25,184 bases of DNA from CAISIP01 sp043759735 (GTDB taxonomy: Bacteria; Pseudomonadota; Gammaproteobacteria; Burkholderiales; Burkholderiaceae_C): positions 1 to 25,184 of the forward strand of contig JAYUQC010000186.1 of NCBI GenBank assembly GCA_043759735.1. The letters are read 5' to 3'. The notes beneath the pieces are model-generated. The model was not told the origin of the DNA and did no database searches. It saw only the letters and a program-made list of their open reading frames with translations. Both the position numbers and the translations under genes were made by a program. Shown here in pieces: positions 1 to 8,085 of this stretch (positions are counted from its first letter, which is position 1; the number at the start of each line of letters is the position of its first letter).

Positions 1-279
1 CCGCCCCGGCACGTCGACCCGCCCGCCGCGCGGCGCAATGCAGGCCACATGCGTGGCCCGCCGCGCGGCCCGCATCACCGCCTGCGTCACGCCCAGGCGG
101 CCAAAGGCGTCGTGGGCATCCGGGATCAGGCCGTCGCCGCAGACCTTGTCGCGTGGGAACTCGTACTGGTCGGCCAGAACGACCGAAAAGCCGGCACGCG
201 CCAACTGTTGAGCGCAGGCCGACCCCGCCGGACCGGCACCGATGACGAGCACGTCGCAGGAGGAAGGGGGAGGGGACAC
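1..279 (-). CDS. FAD-dependent oxidoreductase, geranylgeranyl-reductase-like (partial)
   Basis: Only the first 93 codons are present; the gene runs off the left edge. The N-terminus after a short Pro/Ser stretch reads DVLVIGAGPAGSACA, a Rossmann GxGxxG FAD-binding fold at about residues 9-23. It is followed by an Asp where the ribose-binding acidic residue is expected (VVLADQYEFPRDKVCGDG). The PRDKVCGDG segment is typical of the geranylgeranyl-reductase/FAD-dependent monooxygenase-like family, which reduces or hydroxylates varied substrates, so the substrate cannot be named. The start is GTG at 279: an in-frame TAG lies four codons upstream and no other start intervenes. No convincing Shine-Dalgarno is visible. 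It is divergent from the DksA-like gene, with about 140 bp between them. Confidence 0.75.
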   Translation of the reverse strand, partial: MSPPPSSCDVLVIGAGPAGSACAQQLARAGFSVVLADQYEFPRDKVCGDGLIPDAHDAFGRLGVTQAVMRAARRATHVACIAPRGGRVDVPGR

Positions 280-422
280 GGCGGCAGGCTAAGGCCGGTC
301 ATTCTAGGCAGGCCCGCAAACGGGCGGCGCTACCGGCCAGGGGCCCCGGGTTTGATCGCCGTCAACGCCGGGCTGTGCGGCTCGCGCGAGGATGGCACTG
401 AAGTGACTGTCTGAGAATTGCC

Positions 423-821
423 ATGTCCCATGTCCTGAGCCAAGCTCAACGCGCCCTGCTGCAGCAGTTGCTGCAGATGCGCCTTCACGAGCTTGACCGC
501 CGTGTCGCGCTGCACACGGGCGGCACCAGTCGCAGCGAACAAGCGCGCGAGCTGTTGCAGCAGGACGGCGACGACGCGCCGCAGCGCGATGCAGACCGTG
601 AGGTCGCACTCGCGCAGACCGACAGAGACATCGAGGAGCTCGGCGTCGTCAGCGCCGCGCTGGCGCGGGTCCACGACGCCGCCTTCGGTCAATGTGCCGA
701 CTGCGGCGAGGCGATCCCGTTCGACCGGCTCAAGCTCGAACCCTGGGCGCTGCGCTGCGTCGACTGCGAAGCCCAGGGTGAGCAAAGCCGCGGTGCGGTG
801 AAGCAGCGCCCGTCGATCTGA
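423..821 (+). CDS. DksA/TraR family C4 zinc-finger protein
   Basis: The product is 132 aa. A helical, Gln/Leu-rich N-terminal half (about residues 5-85, coiled-coil-like) is followed by a four-cysteine zinc finger: C91-A-D-C94, 17 residues, then C112-V-D-C115. This is the layout of DksA/TraR proteins, which enter the RNA polymerase secondary channel and alter initiation at stringently controlled promoters. It is shorter than E. coli DksA (151 aa) and its sequence is divergent, so it is more likely an accessory DksA-like protein than the main DksA. An acidic pair that could sit at the coiled-coil tip is present (QTDRDIEELG, residues 66-74), but I cannot assign function from it. The gene stands alone, convergent with malate synthase. 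Confidence 0.82.
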   Translation: MSHVLSQAQRALLQQLLQMRLHELDRRVALHTGGTSRSEQARELLQQDGDDAPQRDADREVALAQTDRDIEELGVVSAALARVHDAAFGQCADCGEAIPFDRLKLEPWALRCVDCEAQGEQSRGAVKQRPSI

Positions 822-860
822 CATGGCAGCGCCGTTCGCGCCGGCGCAGGTTCTGCGCTG

Positions 861-3083
861 CTACCGCTGCGAGGCAGCCTTGACTTTCAAGCGCCAGGCA
901 TGCAGCAGCGGCTCGGTGTAGCCGTTCGGTTGCTCCAGGCCCTTGAAGACCAGGTCGCACGACGCCCGGTAGGCCGCGCCGGCGAAATTGCCCACCATCG
1001 GTGTGTAGGCCGGATCGCCCGAGTTCTGGTGGTCCACGATGCCCGCCATGCGCTTGAACGTCGCCTTCACCTGTGTCGGCGTGGTCACGCCGTGCAGCAG
1101 CCAATTGGTGATGTGCTGGCTGCTGATGCGCAGCGTCGCGCGATCCTCCATCAGGCCGACGTTCTGGATGTCGGGCACCTTGGAGCAGCCCACGCCCTGA
1201 TCGATCCAGCGCACCACATAGCCCATGATGCCCTGGACGTTGTTGTCCAGCTCCTGCTGCACTTCGGCCGGCGTCCAGAACGGCACCAGCGCCACAGGGA
1301 TTTGCAGGATCGCGTCCAGCAGCTTCTCTTCCAGCAGCTTGGCGTTAATGCCATGCGCGAACTCGTCCATGCTCTTTTGCAGCTTGGCGACGTCGACCTG
1401 GTGGTAGTGCAGCGCATGCAAGGTCGCAGCGGTCGGGCTCGGCACCCAGGCGGTGTTGGCGCCGGCTTGCGGATGCGCGATCTTCTCCTTCATCATGTCG
1501 GCCATCAGGTCCGGCATGGCCCACATGCCTTTGCCGATCTGGGCGCGGCCGCGCAGCCCGCAGGCCAGGCCGATCTGCACGTTGTTGAACTCGTAGGCAT
1601 GCAGCCAGTTGGAGTTCTTCATCCGCGGCTTGCGCACCATCGGCCCGGCGTGCATAGCCGTGTGTATTTCGTCGCCGGTGCGGTCGAGGAAGCCGGTGTT
1701 GATGAAGGCCACGCGATACTTTGCGACCTCGATGCACGCCGCCAGGTTCACGCTGGTGCGCCGCTCCTCGTCCATGATGCCGAGCTTGACGGTGTCGGCC
1801 GGGAGGCCGAGCAGTTTCTCGACGCGGCCGAACAATTCGTTGGCGAACGCCACCTCGGCCGGTCCGTGCATCTTGGGTTTGACAATGTAGACCGAGCCCT
1901 TGCGCGAGTTGCGGATGCCGTCCTTGCCATGGCCCTGCAGGTCGTGCAGGGCGATGGTGGTGGTCACGACCGCGTCCAGGATGCCTTCGGGGATTTCGCG
2001 CTGCGCGCCGTCGGCGCCGGTGTAAAGGATGGCAGGGTTGGTCATCAGGTGGCCGACGTTGCGCACGAACATCAGCGAACGCCCATGCAGCGTGACGGTT
2101 CCGTTGCCGCTGGCCGCGGTATAGACGCGATCCGGGTTGAGCCCGCGGGTGAAGGTTTTGCCGCCCTTGCTGACGTTTTCGGTCAGGTCACCCTTGAGGA
2201 TGCCCAGCCAGTTGCGGTAACCCAGCACCTTGTCCTGTGCGTCCACCGCGGCCACCGAATCCTCCAGGTCCAGGATGGTGGACAGTGCCGATTCAAGCAC
2301 CAGATCGCTGACGCCGGCGGCATCGACGGCGCCGGTCGGCGTGCTGTGGTCGATCCGGATATCGATATGCAGCCCGTTGTGTTGCAGCAGCACCGAAGTC
2401 GGCCGCGCCGCCTCGCCCTGGTAACCCGCCAGTTGCCGTGCATTGCGCAGGCCGCTGGTTGCGCCGCCGGCCAGGGCCACCAAAAGCGTGCCACCCACTA
2501 CCGCATAGCCGGTCGAGTCGACATGCGAGCCGCGCGCCAGCGGCGCGGTGCGATCGAGCACATGGCGGGCGTAGGCGATGACCTTGTCGCCGCGCATCGG
2601 GTTATAGCTGCTGCCACGGGTTGCGCCAGCCGATTCGTCGATCACGTCGGTGCCGTACAGCGCGTCGTACAGCGATCCCCAGCGCGCGTTGGCGGCGTTC
2701 AGCGCATAGCGCGCGTTCAGAATGGGCACCACCAGCTGCGGGCCAGCCTGCAGCGCCAGTTCGGCGTCGACGCCTTTTGTCGTCGCCTTGACCGTGGCGG
2801 GTTCCGCAACCAGGTAACCGATTTTTTGCAGGAACGCCCGGTAGCCCGTCATGTTGCGGATCGGGCCCGGATACGCACGGTGCCAGGTGTCGAGTTCGGC
2901 CTGCAGGCGGTCGCGTTCGGCCAGCAACGCGGCGTTCTTGGGCGCCAGGTCGGCCACGATCGCATCGACACCTTTCCAGAAGCCTGTGCTATCCACGCCG
3001 GTGCCGGGCAATACCTGGGTATCGATGAATTGATGCAGCTCAGTGGCAATGTCCAGGCGGTGCAGGCGGGTGCGGGTGCTCAT
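861..3083 (-). CDS. glcB: malate synthase G
   Basis: The 740-aa product condenses glyoxylate with acetyl-CoA to malate in the glyoxylate or glycolate pathway; it is cytosolic and Mg-dependent. Length is close to the usual 720-740 aa of the G isoform. Family blocks are visible in order: the N-terminal helical segment, NARYALNAANARWGSLYDALYGTD, DSTGYAVVGGTL, ILDLEDSVAAVDAQDK, TRGLNPDRVYTA, RSLMFVRNVGHLMTNPAI, VKPKMHGPAEVAFANELFGR, the metal/active-site region GIMDEERRTSVNL, FINTGFLDRTGDEIHT, and GKGMWAMPDLM. A good ribosome-binding site (AAGGA, 9 nt before the ATG) supports the start. It lies 36 bp downstream of the HAD gene on the same strand, so the two are probably cotranscribed. Confidence 0.96.
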   Translation of the reverse strand: MSTRTRLHRLDIATELHQFIDTQVLPGTGVDSTGFWKGVDAIVADLAPKNAALLAERDRLQAELDTWHRAYPGPIRNMTGYRAFLQKIGYLVAEPATVKATTKGVDAELALQAGPQLVVPILNARYALNAANARWGSLYDALYGTDVIDESAGATRGSSYNPMRGDKVIAYARHVLDRTAPLARGSHVDSTGYAVVGGTLLVALAGGATSGLRNARQLAGYQGEAARPTSVLLQHNGLHIDIRIDHSTPTGAVDAAGVSDLVLESALSTILDLEDSVAAVDAQDKVLGYRNWLGILKGDLTENVSKGGKTFTRGLNPDRVYTAASGNGTVTLHGRSLMFVRNVGHLMTNPAILYTGADGAQREIPEGILDAVVTTTIALHDLQGHGKDGIRNSRKGSVYIVKPKMHGPAEVAFANELFGRVEKLLGLPADTVKLGIMDEERRTSVNLAACIEVAKYRVAFINTGFLDRTGDEIHTAMHAGPMVRKPRMKNSNWLHAYEFNNVQIGLACGLRGRAQIGKGMWAMPDLMADMMKEKIAHPQAGANTAWVPSPTAATLHALHYHQVDVAKLQKSMDEFAHGINAKLLEEKLLDAILQIPVALVPFWTPAEVQQELDNNVQGIMGYVVRWIDQGVGCSKVPDIQNVGLMEDRATLRISSQHITNWLLHGVTTPTQVKATFKRMAGIVDHQNSGDPAYTPMVGNFAGAAYRASCDLVFKGLEQPNGYTEPLLHAWRLKVKAASQR

Positions 3084-3119
3084 GGTTCGGTTTCCTTGGT
3101 TGAAAATGGCTGGATGGGG

Positions 3120-3812
3120 TTACAAAAAAGCGCGCACGTCGCGCAGCGTGCTGCCGGTATGCGTGGGCTGGGTGCCGAGTTCCTCGAATGGGAGCTGGTA
3201 GCGGTTGACCCACAGGGTCTGGTAGCCGTACCAGGTGGCCGCCAGTGCGTCCCACGCGTTGCAACTGACAAATCCGATCTGGCTGGCCGGCAGGCCGGTG
3301 ACCTGCTCGCCCAATGCATAGGCTTCGGGCGCGGTCTTGTACAGGCGCACCGGGTCGACGCTGATCACATGGTCCAACAGTCCCTCGAGCCCGGCCGACG
3401 TTACAGCCAGATTCAGCATGGTCGGGTCGCCGTTGCTCAGGATGCCGGTAGTCAGGCCAGCGTCCCGCAGTTGCTGCAGCACCGCGCGGTTTTCCGGGAA
3501 TGCGCTCAGGCTGCGGTACTGGTTCATCAGCCGATCGACCCGGCTGTCGAAATCCGGTTGCCCGATACTGTCGGGCACCAGACGCTTGATGGCGTAAACC
3601 AGTCCGGCACGCGTAACCTCCCAGAACGGCCGGTAATGGGCCCCATGGTTGCTGGTGGTCAGCAGGCGCGAATACTCGATCTGCTTGTCGCGCCAGACCT
3701 GGCTGAGGGCGCTACCATGGCCTGGATACAGCTGTTCGGCCAGCTGGGCGACGCTATAGACGTCGAACAAGGTGCCATAGGCATCAAAAAGGATCGCTTT
3801 GGGTTTTTCCAT
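3120..3812 (-). CDS. haloacid dehalogenase type II-like HAD hydrolase
   Basis: The product is 230 aa, the usual size of L-2-haloacid dehalogenases. All HAD motifs are present: nucleophile D10 in LFDAYGTLFD, R41 in VWRDKQIEYSRL (matching the halide-abstracting Arg of L-DEX), S126-N127 in ILSNGD, K159 in RLYKTAPEAY, and the S183/N185/D188 block FVSCNAWDAL. In characterised enzymes this set replaces the halogen of L-2-haloalkanoates by OH through an ester intermediate, giving for example glycolate from chloroacetate. The gene directly precedes glcB, and glycolate/glyoxylate is what malate synthase would consume, so the pairing makes metabolic sense. Many homologues are annotated only by similarity, so the true substrate may differ. 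Confidence 0.9.
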   Translation of the reverse strand: MEKPKAILFDAYGTLFDVYSVAQLAEQLYPGHGSALSQVWRDKQIEYSRLLTTSNHGAHYRPFWEVTRAGLVYAIKRLVPDSIGQPDFDSRVDRLMNQYRSLSAFPENRAVLQQLRDAGLTTGILSNGDPTMLNLAVTSAGLEGLLDHVISVDPVRLYKTAPEAYALGEQVTGLPASQIGFVSCNAWDALAATWYGYQTLWVNRYQLPFEELGTQPTHTGSTLRDVRAFL

Positions 3813-4206
3813 GCTTTAACTGTATTCGAAGCTTTTGCCGGTATCGATGGGCAGTGCGCAGGCTTGTTTTGGAGCGGTCCATGCCCCATCTCGATGGCGC
3901 ATTGTCGGGCCAGCGATTGGCCCATGCCGGTCGGGCCCGCCTCGCGGCGGGTTCCGCGGTTTGCATGCCACTGCCCGTACAAAGACCGTAAAGCTTGTCG
4001 TCGCGGTACCGATGAGTCGGTGGAAGGCAAATAACTGCGCGCACAATGCGGCACCGGCTGCGGTTTTGGCGCAAATAGTGCACAGATGGTGGCGCCGGCA
4101 TTCGTGAACGGAGGCGATGTTTCGTGTACAAACAGACGGATAGGGTCCAAGTTGGGGTCCGGGCAGGCGCTTGGGCGCTTGCCGGCTTGCCGTTGATGCG
4201 TTACTA
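3813..4206. other. intergenic region, divergent HAD gene and DUF1631 gene
   Basis: This stretch of about 390 bp has no recognised gene. It should hold the promoters of the two divergent flanking genes, but I could not identify a convincing -35/-10 pair for either. A short hairpin with CCCGCC/GGCGGG arms and a 4-nt loop lies at 3936-3951. No T-run follows it, so I do not call a terminator. The short ORFs in this stretch have no family resemblance. Confidence 0.5.
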
Positions 4207-6588
4207 ATGTCTGCTCCTTCACCTGCACCTTTTGACGCCGCGACCCGGTCGCTGGTGCTGCGCCATGTCGCCGCGATGATCGCCCGCGTGCAGTCGTATT
4301 TCGGCCAGCACCAGGACGATCACCTCAAGCGCCTGCGCGGCCATTTTTTCGAGCAGGTAGACAATCGACCGCATACCACCCAGGCGCAGAACCTGCGCAC
4401 TGCCGGCGCGATGCTGGACAAGCAGGCGGCCATATTCAACCGCGCGTTCCAGGCCGCCTTGCGCGAGGCCATCGAAGACGAGGTGGAAGCCGTGATGCCC
4501 GGCGCGCTGCGCGTATTGCGCCCCGCCGGCGCCAGCGACGACAGCACCGGCCCCAGCAGCATGGCCCTGCTGGACGTGGACGAGATCGAGCGCCACTTGC
4601 TGGTGGACCGAGTCGCGCAACGCTTCAATGCGCGCTACGAGTCCCAACTCAAGCCACTGACGACGAGTCTGGGCGCATTGTTCCGCCAGGACGAGTTTGC
4701 GCTGACCGACAACCCGTTTCGGCCGGCAAGCCTGTTGCGCGCCTTCCTGATCGCCTGGCATACCAGCGCATTCGATCCGGCCGCCGCAGAGGACTTCATC
4801 TCGGTGCTGGAGCCCACCTGCAGCATCGACTGGGCGCCGTTGTATTCCGATTTGGCCGCGATGCTGGTGCGGGCGGGCTTTTCGGCCCGGCAGGTGCACC
4901 GCATCAAGCGCACCGCCGGTGGCGATTCGGCCGCCGCGCCCCTGCTGCCCGACTCCGGCATGCCATCGGGTCAGGGTTCAGGGTTTGGCGGCCCGCAAGC
5001 GGCAAGCGGCGGGGCTACTGTCGGTCAGGGCGGGGGCGGACCGCTAGGTGGGGGCGACGGCCAGGGCCTGCAGGGCGTGGCGCGTTCCATTGCCAACCGG
5101 GCGCGCCAGTTTTTGCACAAGCTCGGAATTGGCGGCGCCGGTGCTGATGCTGGCGGGGGCGGGGAGGGCGCTGCGGGCGGCGCCGGCCAGGGCGACGGCT
5201 CTGCCGCCGGAGCCGTTGGCGCAGGCGCAGGCGCTTACCATCCACCGGCCGATCCGGCGCTGATGGGTTTTCTGGGCGGGCTGCAGGCCGGGGCCGGCAC
5301 CTCGCAGTTTCCCGACTGGGCGCGCGGGCAGGATATTGCCGGCCAGAATGTGTTGCGCCAGATGCGCGAGCGCGAAGAGGTGCAGCGGGCGCCGGAACTC
5401 GACCGCGGCACGGTGGATGCGCTGGCCGAGGTGTTCGACTATGTCTTTGCCGACAAATCGATTCCGCTGCAGCTCAAGTTCGTCATCGGCCGGTTGCAGA
5501 TTCCGGTCCTCAAGGCGGCCATCATCGATCGCGACTTCTTCTTGTCCAGCGCACATCCGGCGCGCCAGCTGGTCGACGCGCTGGCTGCAGCTGCCGTGGG
5601 TTGGACCCCGGAGATGGGCGAGGCCGACCCGCTGTACCAGTGCATCGATCGTGGCGTCAAGCGCGTGTTGGCCGAGTTCGACCATGACCTGGGTCTTTTT
5701 CGCGAGCTGCTGACCGAATTCGAGGCATTCCTGCACACGAACCAGCAGCAGGCCGAGGTACGCATCAAGCCTGCCGCGGGTGCAGAGCAGTTGAAGGAGA
5801 CGCGCGAGGCCGCGCTGGCGCATGCCGATGGCGTGGTGCACCAATGCATCCACGCCCTGCCCATTGACCAGCCGCTGCAGCCGTTCCTGTTGCCGTTTCT
5901 GACCAACCAGTGGCGCGAAGTGCTGGCCAATGCCTGGATATCGGTCGACTCTGCACCCGCGCGCTGGGACCAGGCGGTCAAGGCCATGGACCAGGTTATC
6001 TGGTCCACCCGCACGCGCTTGCAGCCCGACGAGCGTAGCCGCCTGATGGCCCTGCTGCCGGACCTCGTGCCCCGGCTCGATGCCAGCCTGGACGCGATTG
6101 GCTGGAAGGGAGAGGCCAGGGACGAATTCACCAAGCGGCTGATCGACTGCCACATGCGGGCGATCCGTACGCCCAGGGCCGGACCGGCGCCGGTGGATTC
6201 TGGGCCCGGCGAGCTGGAAACCCAGGCCGGTCGCGAAGCCATCCAGGAATTGGACAAGCGCATTGCACCGGCCCGGCAGGTCGCGCCCGACCAGTTCGAC
6301 GCCATCGCCCTGGGGCTGGAACGTGGCATGTGGTTCGATTTCGAACACGAGAGCGACCAACTGCGCCGCTACCGCCTGGGCTGGATCAGCCCGCAGCGCA
6401 GCCGCATGCTGTTCACCAACCGCGACGGCCATGAGGCCTTCGTGCGTTCGCAGCGCGAGGTGGCGGCGATGCTGCGCGAGGGCCGCCTGACCATCATCGA
6501 CCAGCAGCCGATCGTGGCGCGGGCGATCGGGCAGATCATGGCCGATGGCGAATCCGAGCAAAACCTGGTGGATCTGGAACTGACCTGA
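4207..6588 (+). CDS. DUF1631 family protein
   Basis: The product is a large 793-aa protein with the DUF1631 layout. An N-terminal helical part contains LRHVAAMIARVQSYF, FFEQVDNRPHTTQAQN and the NARYESQLKPLTTSL block. A long Gly/Ala-rich linker follows at about residues 250-350, then the conserved core QLKFVIGRLQIPVLKAAIIDRDFFLSSAHPARQLVDALA. The C-terminal segment LERGMWFDFEHESDQLRRYRLGWISPQRSRMLFTNRDG resembles a small beta-barrel of PilZ type. Such proteins are common in beta- and gammaproteobacteria and have no established biochemical role; 'thymidine phosphorylase' labels on homologues look unfounded. An in-frame TTG at 4171 would add 12 residues, but ATG 4207 gives the family-like N-terminus. 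No strong ribosome-binding site is visible. Confidence 0.85.
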   Translation: MSAPSPAPFDAATRSLVLRHVAAMIARVQSYFGQHQDDHLKRLRGHFFEQVDNRPHTTQAQNLRTAGAMLDKQAAIFNRAFQAALREAIEDEVEAVMPGALRVLRPAGASDDSTGPSSMALLDVDEIERHLLVDRVAQRFNARYESQLKPLTTSLGALFRQDEFALTDNPFRPASLLRAFLIAWHTSAFDPAAAEDFISVLEPTCSIDWAPLYSDLAAMLVRAGFSARQVHRIKRTAGGDSAAAPLLPDSGMPSGQGSGFGGPQAASGGATVGQGGGGPLGGGDGQGLQGVARSIANRARQFLHKLGIGGAGADAGGGGEGAAGGAGQGDGSAAGAVGAGAGAYHPPADPALMGFLGGLQAGAGTSQFPDWARGQDIAGQNVLRQMREREEVQRAPELDRGTVDALAEVFDYVFADKSIPLQLKFVIGRLQIPVLKAAIIDRDFFLSSAHPARQLVDALAAAAVGWTPEMGEADPLYQCIDRGVKRVLAEFDHDLGLFRELLTEFEAFLHTNQQQAEVRIKPAAGAEQLKETREAALAHADGVVHQCIHALPIDQPLQPFLLPFLTNQWREVLANAWISVDSAPARWDQAVKAMDQVIWSTRTRLQPDERSRLMALLPDLVPRLDASLDAIGWKGEARDEFTKRLIDCHMRAIRTPRAGPAPVDSGPGELETQAGREAIQELDKRIAPARQVAPDQFDAIALGLERGMWFDFEHESDQLRRYRLGWISPQRSRMLFTNRDGHEAFVRSQREVAAMLREGRLTIIDQQPIVARAIGQIMADGESEQNLVDLELT

Positions 6589-6725
6589 GAGGTCTGACCC
6601 GGCAGCCGGGATGCGTCGCCGACGCAGTGTGGCTCGGTCTGGACGGCGCCACGCGCTGCCACGTCGCACGCTGCGAAGGCAGGCAGGCCTGGCAGCGGCA
6701 GTTCAAACAGTCCGCGCGATCGGCC

Positions 6726-7934
6726 CTAGCGCAGTTCCGCCACCGCCGCCGCGATCCGCCGGCACCCCTCTTCGATCACCTCGATGCCAGTCGCGATCGA
6801 CATCCGGAAATACGGTGCGACCCCATACGCCGACCCGGGAATCATCGCCACACCCACGGAGTCGAGCAGGTACAGCACCACGTCTACATCGGTCTGCAGC
6901 TGCTGGCCCTGCGGCGTCGTGCGGCCGATCAGGCCGGTGCAGTTGATGAACAGGTAGAACGCGCCGCCGGGCGTGCGGCAGCTCAGCCCCTCGATCGCGT
7001 TGATCAGCGCCAGGCCCTTGTCGCGCCGTGCACGGTAGGTCGCCACGAAACCGGCCAGAAACGTGTGGTCGCCCTGCAGCGCGGCCAGCGCCGCGGCCTG
7101 GCTGACCGAACACGCGTTGCTGATGGACTGCGACTGCAGTGTTTCCATGGCCTGCATCAAGTCCGAAGGCCCCGCGGCATAGCCGATGCGCCAGCCGGTC
7201 ATCGCATAGGTCTTGGACACCCCGTTGATGACGACGGTGCGCTCGCGCAGCGCGGGCTCGATCGCCAGGATATGCGGGTGCGCCTGGTCGTCGAACCGGA
7301 TGTGTTCGTAGATGTCGTCTGTCAGCAACAGCACCTGTGGATGGCGCAGTAGCACGTCGGCCAGTGCGCGCAGGTCGGCCGCGCCATAAGCAGCCCCTGT
7401 CGGGTTGGTCGGCGCGTTCAGCAGCAACCATCGGGTCCGCGGCGTGATGGCGCGCTCGAGCGCTGCCGCCGAGAGGCGGAATCCGTCGCTCTCCAGGCAC
7501 TCGACGACCACCGGTGTGCCGTCGCAGGCCAGGGTCATGTCGGGGTAGGACACCCAATACGGGGCCGGGATGATCACCTCGTGGCCCGGCTCCAGCGTGA
7601 CCGACAAGGCGTTGAAGATCGCGTGTTTGGCGCCGCACGTCACCACGACGTCCTGCGCCCGGTACGACAGGCCGTTTTCGCGCAGCAGCTTGTCGCAGAT
7701 CGCCTGGCGCAGCGCCGGCGTGCCGGCCGACATGGTGTAGCGTGTCTCGCCGCGTTCGATCGCCTCGCAGGCGGCGCGACGGATGTGCGCCGGCGTGTCG
7801 AAGTCGGGCTCGCCCACCACCAGGTTCACGATGTCCCGGCCCTGTCGGCGCAATGCGTTGGCACGGTCCTGGGCGGCACTACTGGGGGAGGGTTTGATGC
7901 GCTGCACGCGCGCGGCGATACGGGTCGGGCTCAA
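6726..7934 (-). CDS. class I PLP-dependent aminotransferase (aspartate aminotransferase-like)
   Basis: The 402-aa cytosolic product transfers an amino group between an amino acid and a 2-oxo acid. Fold-type I motifs: NAPTNPTG (residues 173-180), TDDIYEHI (205-212) and SKTYAMTGWRIGY with the Schiff-base lysine K241. The N-terminus AARVQRIKPSPSSAAQDRA is typical of the Iγ aspartate aminotransferase subgroup, but the substrate cannot be fixed. The start chosen is TTG at 7934, because AGGAG lies 6 nt upstream and the Nac-type promoter predicts transcription from about 7959. Upstream in-frame ATGs at 7994 and 7970 would lie before that start point and would add 20 or 12 atypical residues. The gene is divergent from the Nac-like regulator and carries its box, so it probably belongs to the same nitrogen regulon. 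Confidence 0.9.
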   Translation of the reverse strand: MSPTRIAARVQRIKPSPSSAAQDRANALRRQGRDIVNLVVGEPDFDTPAHIRRAACEAIERGETRYTMSAGTPALRQAICDKLLRENGLSYRAQDVVVTCGAKHAIFNALSVTLEPGHEVIIPAPYWVSYPDMTLACDGTPVVVECLESDGFRLSAAALERAITPRTRWLLLNAPTNPTGAAYGAADLRALADVLLRHPQVLLLTDDIYEHIRFDDQAHPHILAIEPALRERTVVINGVSKTYAMTGWRIGYAAGPSDLMQAMETLQSQSISNACSVSQAAALAALQGDHTFLAGFVATYRARRDKGLALINAIEGLSCRTPGGAFYLFINCTGLIGRTTPQGQQLQTDVDVVLYLLDSVGVAMIPGSAYGVAPYFRMSIATGIEVIEEGCRRIAAAVAELR

Positions 7935-7965
7935 GGGCTGCTCCTGGCGGATGTCGATGCACCGG

Positions 7966-8030
7966 ACCATAGGCGCTTGGCGCCGTACCGGCAAAGACCG
8001 ATTTCATCTCGCCGCATAATGCCCTCTTAT
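7966..8030 (-). promoter_or_regulatory. Nac-type box and promoter of the aminotransferase
   Basis: Read on the minus strand, the Nac-type box ATAAGAGGGCATTAT (8016-8030; ATA-N9-TAT) is followed by 21 nt, a -35 TTGCCG (7989-7994), 17 nt, and a -10 TATGGT (7966-7971). The predicted start point is about 7959, which puts the box centre near -64. The same geometry recurs at 9009, 13933 and 15502. On the plus strand the box also contains CATAAT (8015-8020), a possible -10 for the regulator gene; binding there could repress the regulator. That last point is inference. Confidence 0.75.
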
Positions 8031-8085
8031 CTCCAGCAGCGCGCAACCGTGCAAAGGGCCTTCCGCGGCGGTGTGCGCATCTACC

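Noticed and set aside
3936..3951. GC hairpin as a terminator in the gap before the DUF1631 gene
   Set aside because: It lies between divergent genes, where no terminator is needed, and no T-run follows on either strand.
900..4034. Open frame of 1044 codons on the plus strand opposite malate synthase and the HAD gene
   Set aside because: It is antisense to two clearly recognised genes, has Arg/His/Gln-rich composition typical of high-GC shadow frames, and shows no family motif.
6598..6610. CCCGGC/GCCGGG hairpin after the DUF1631 stop as an intrinsic terminator
   Set aside because: The stem is perfect but short and lacks a T-run. It may help termination, but the sequence does not show it.
8031..8085. 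Sigma-54 promoter for the Nac-like regulator
   Set aside because: It was expected by analogy with enteric nac, but no GG-N10-GC pair with the flanking TGGCAC and TTGC elements was found.
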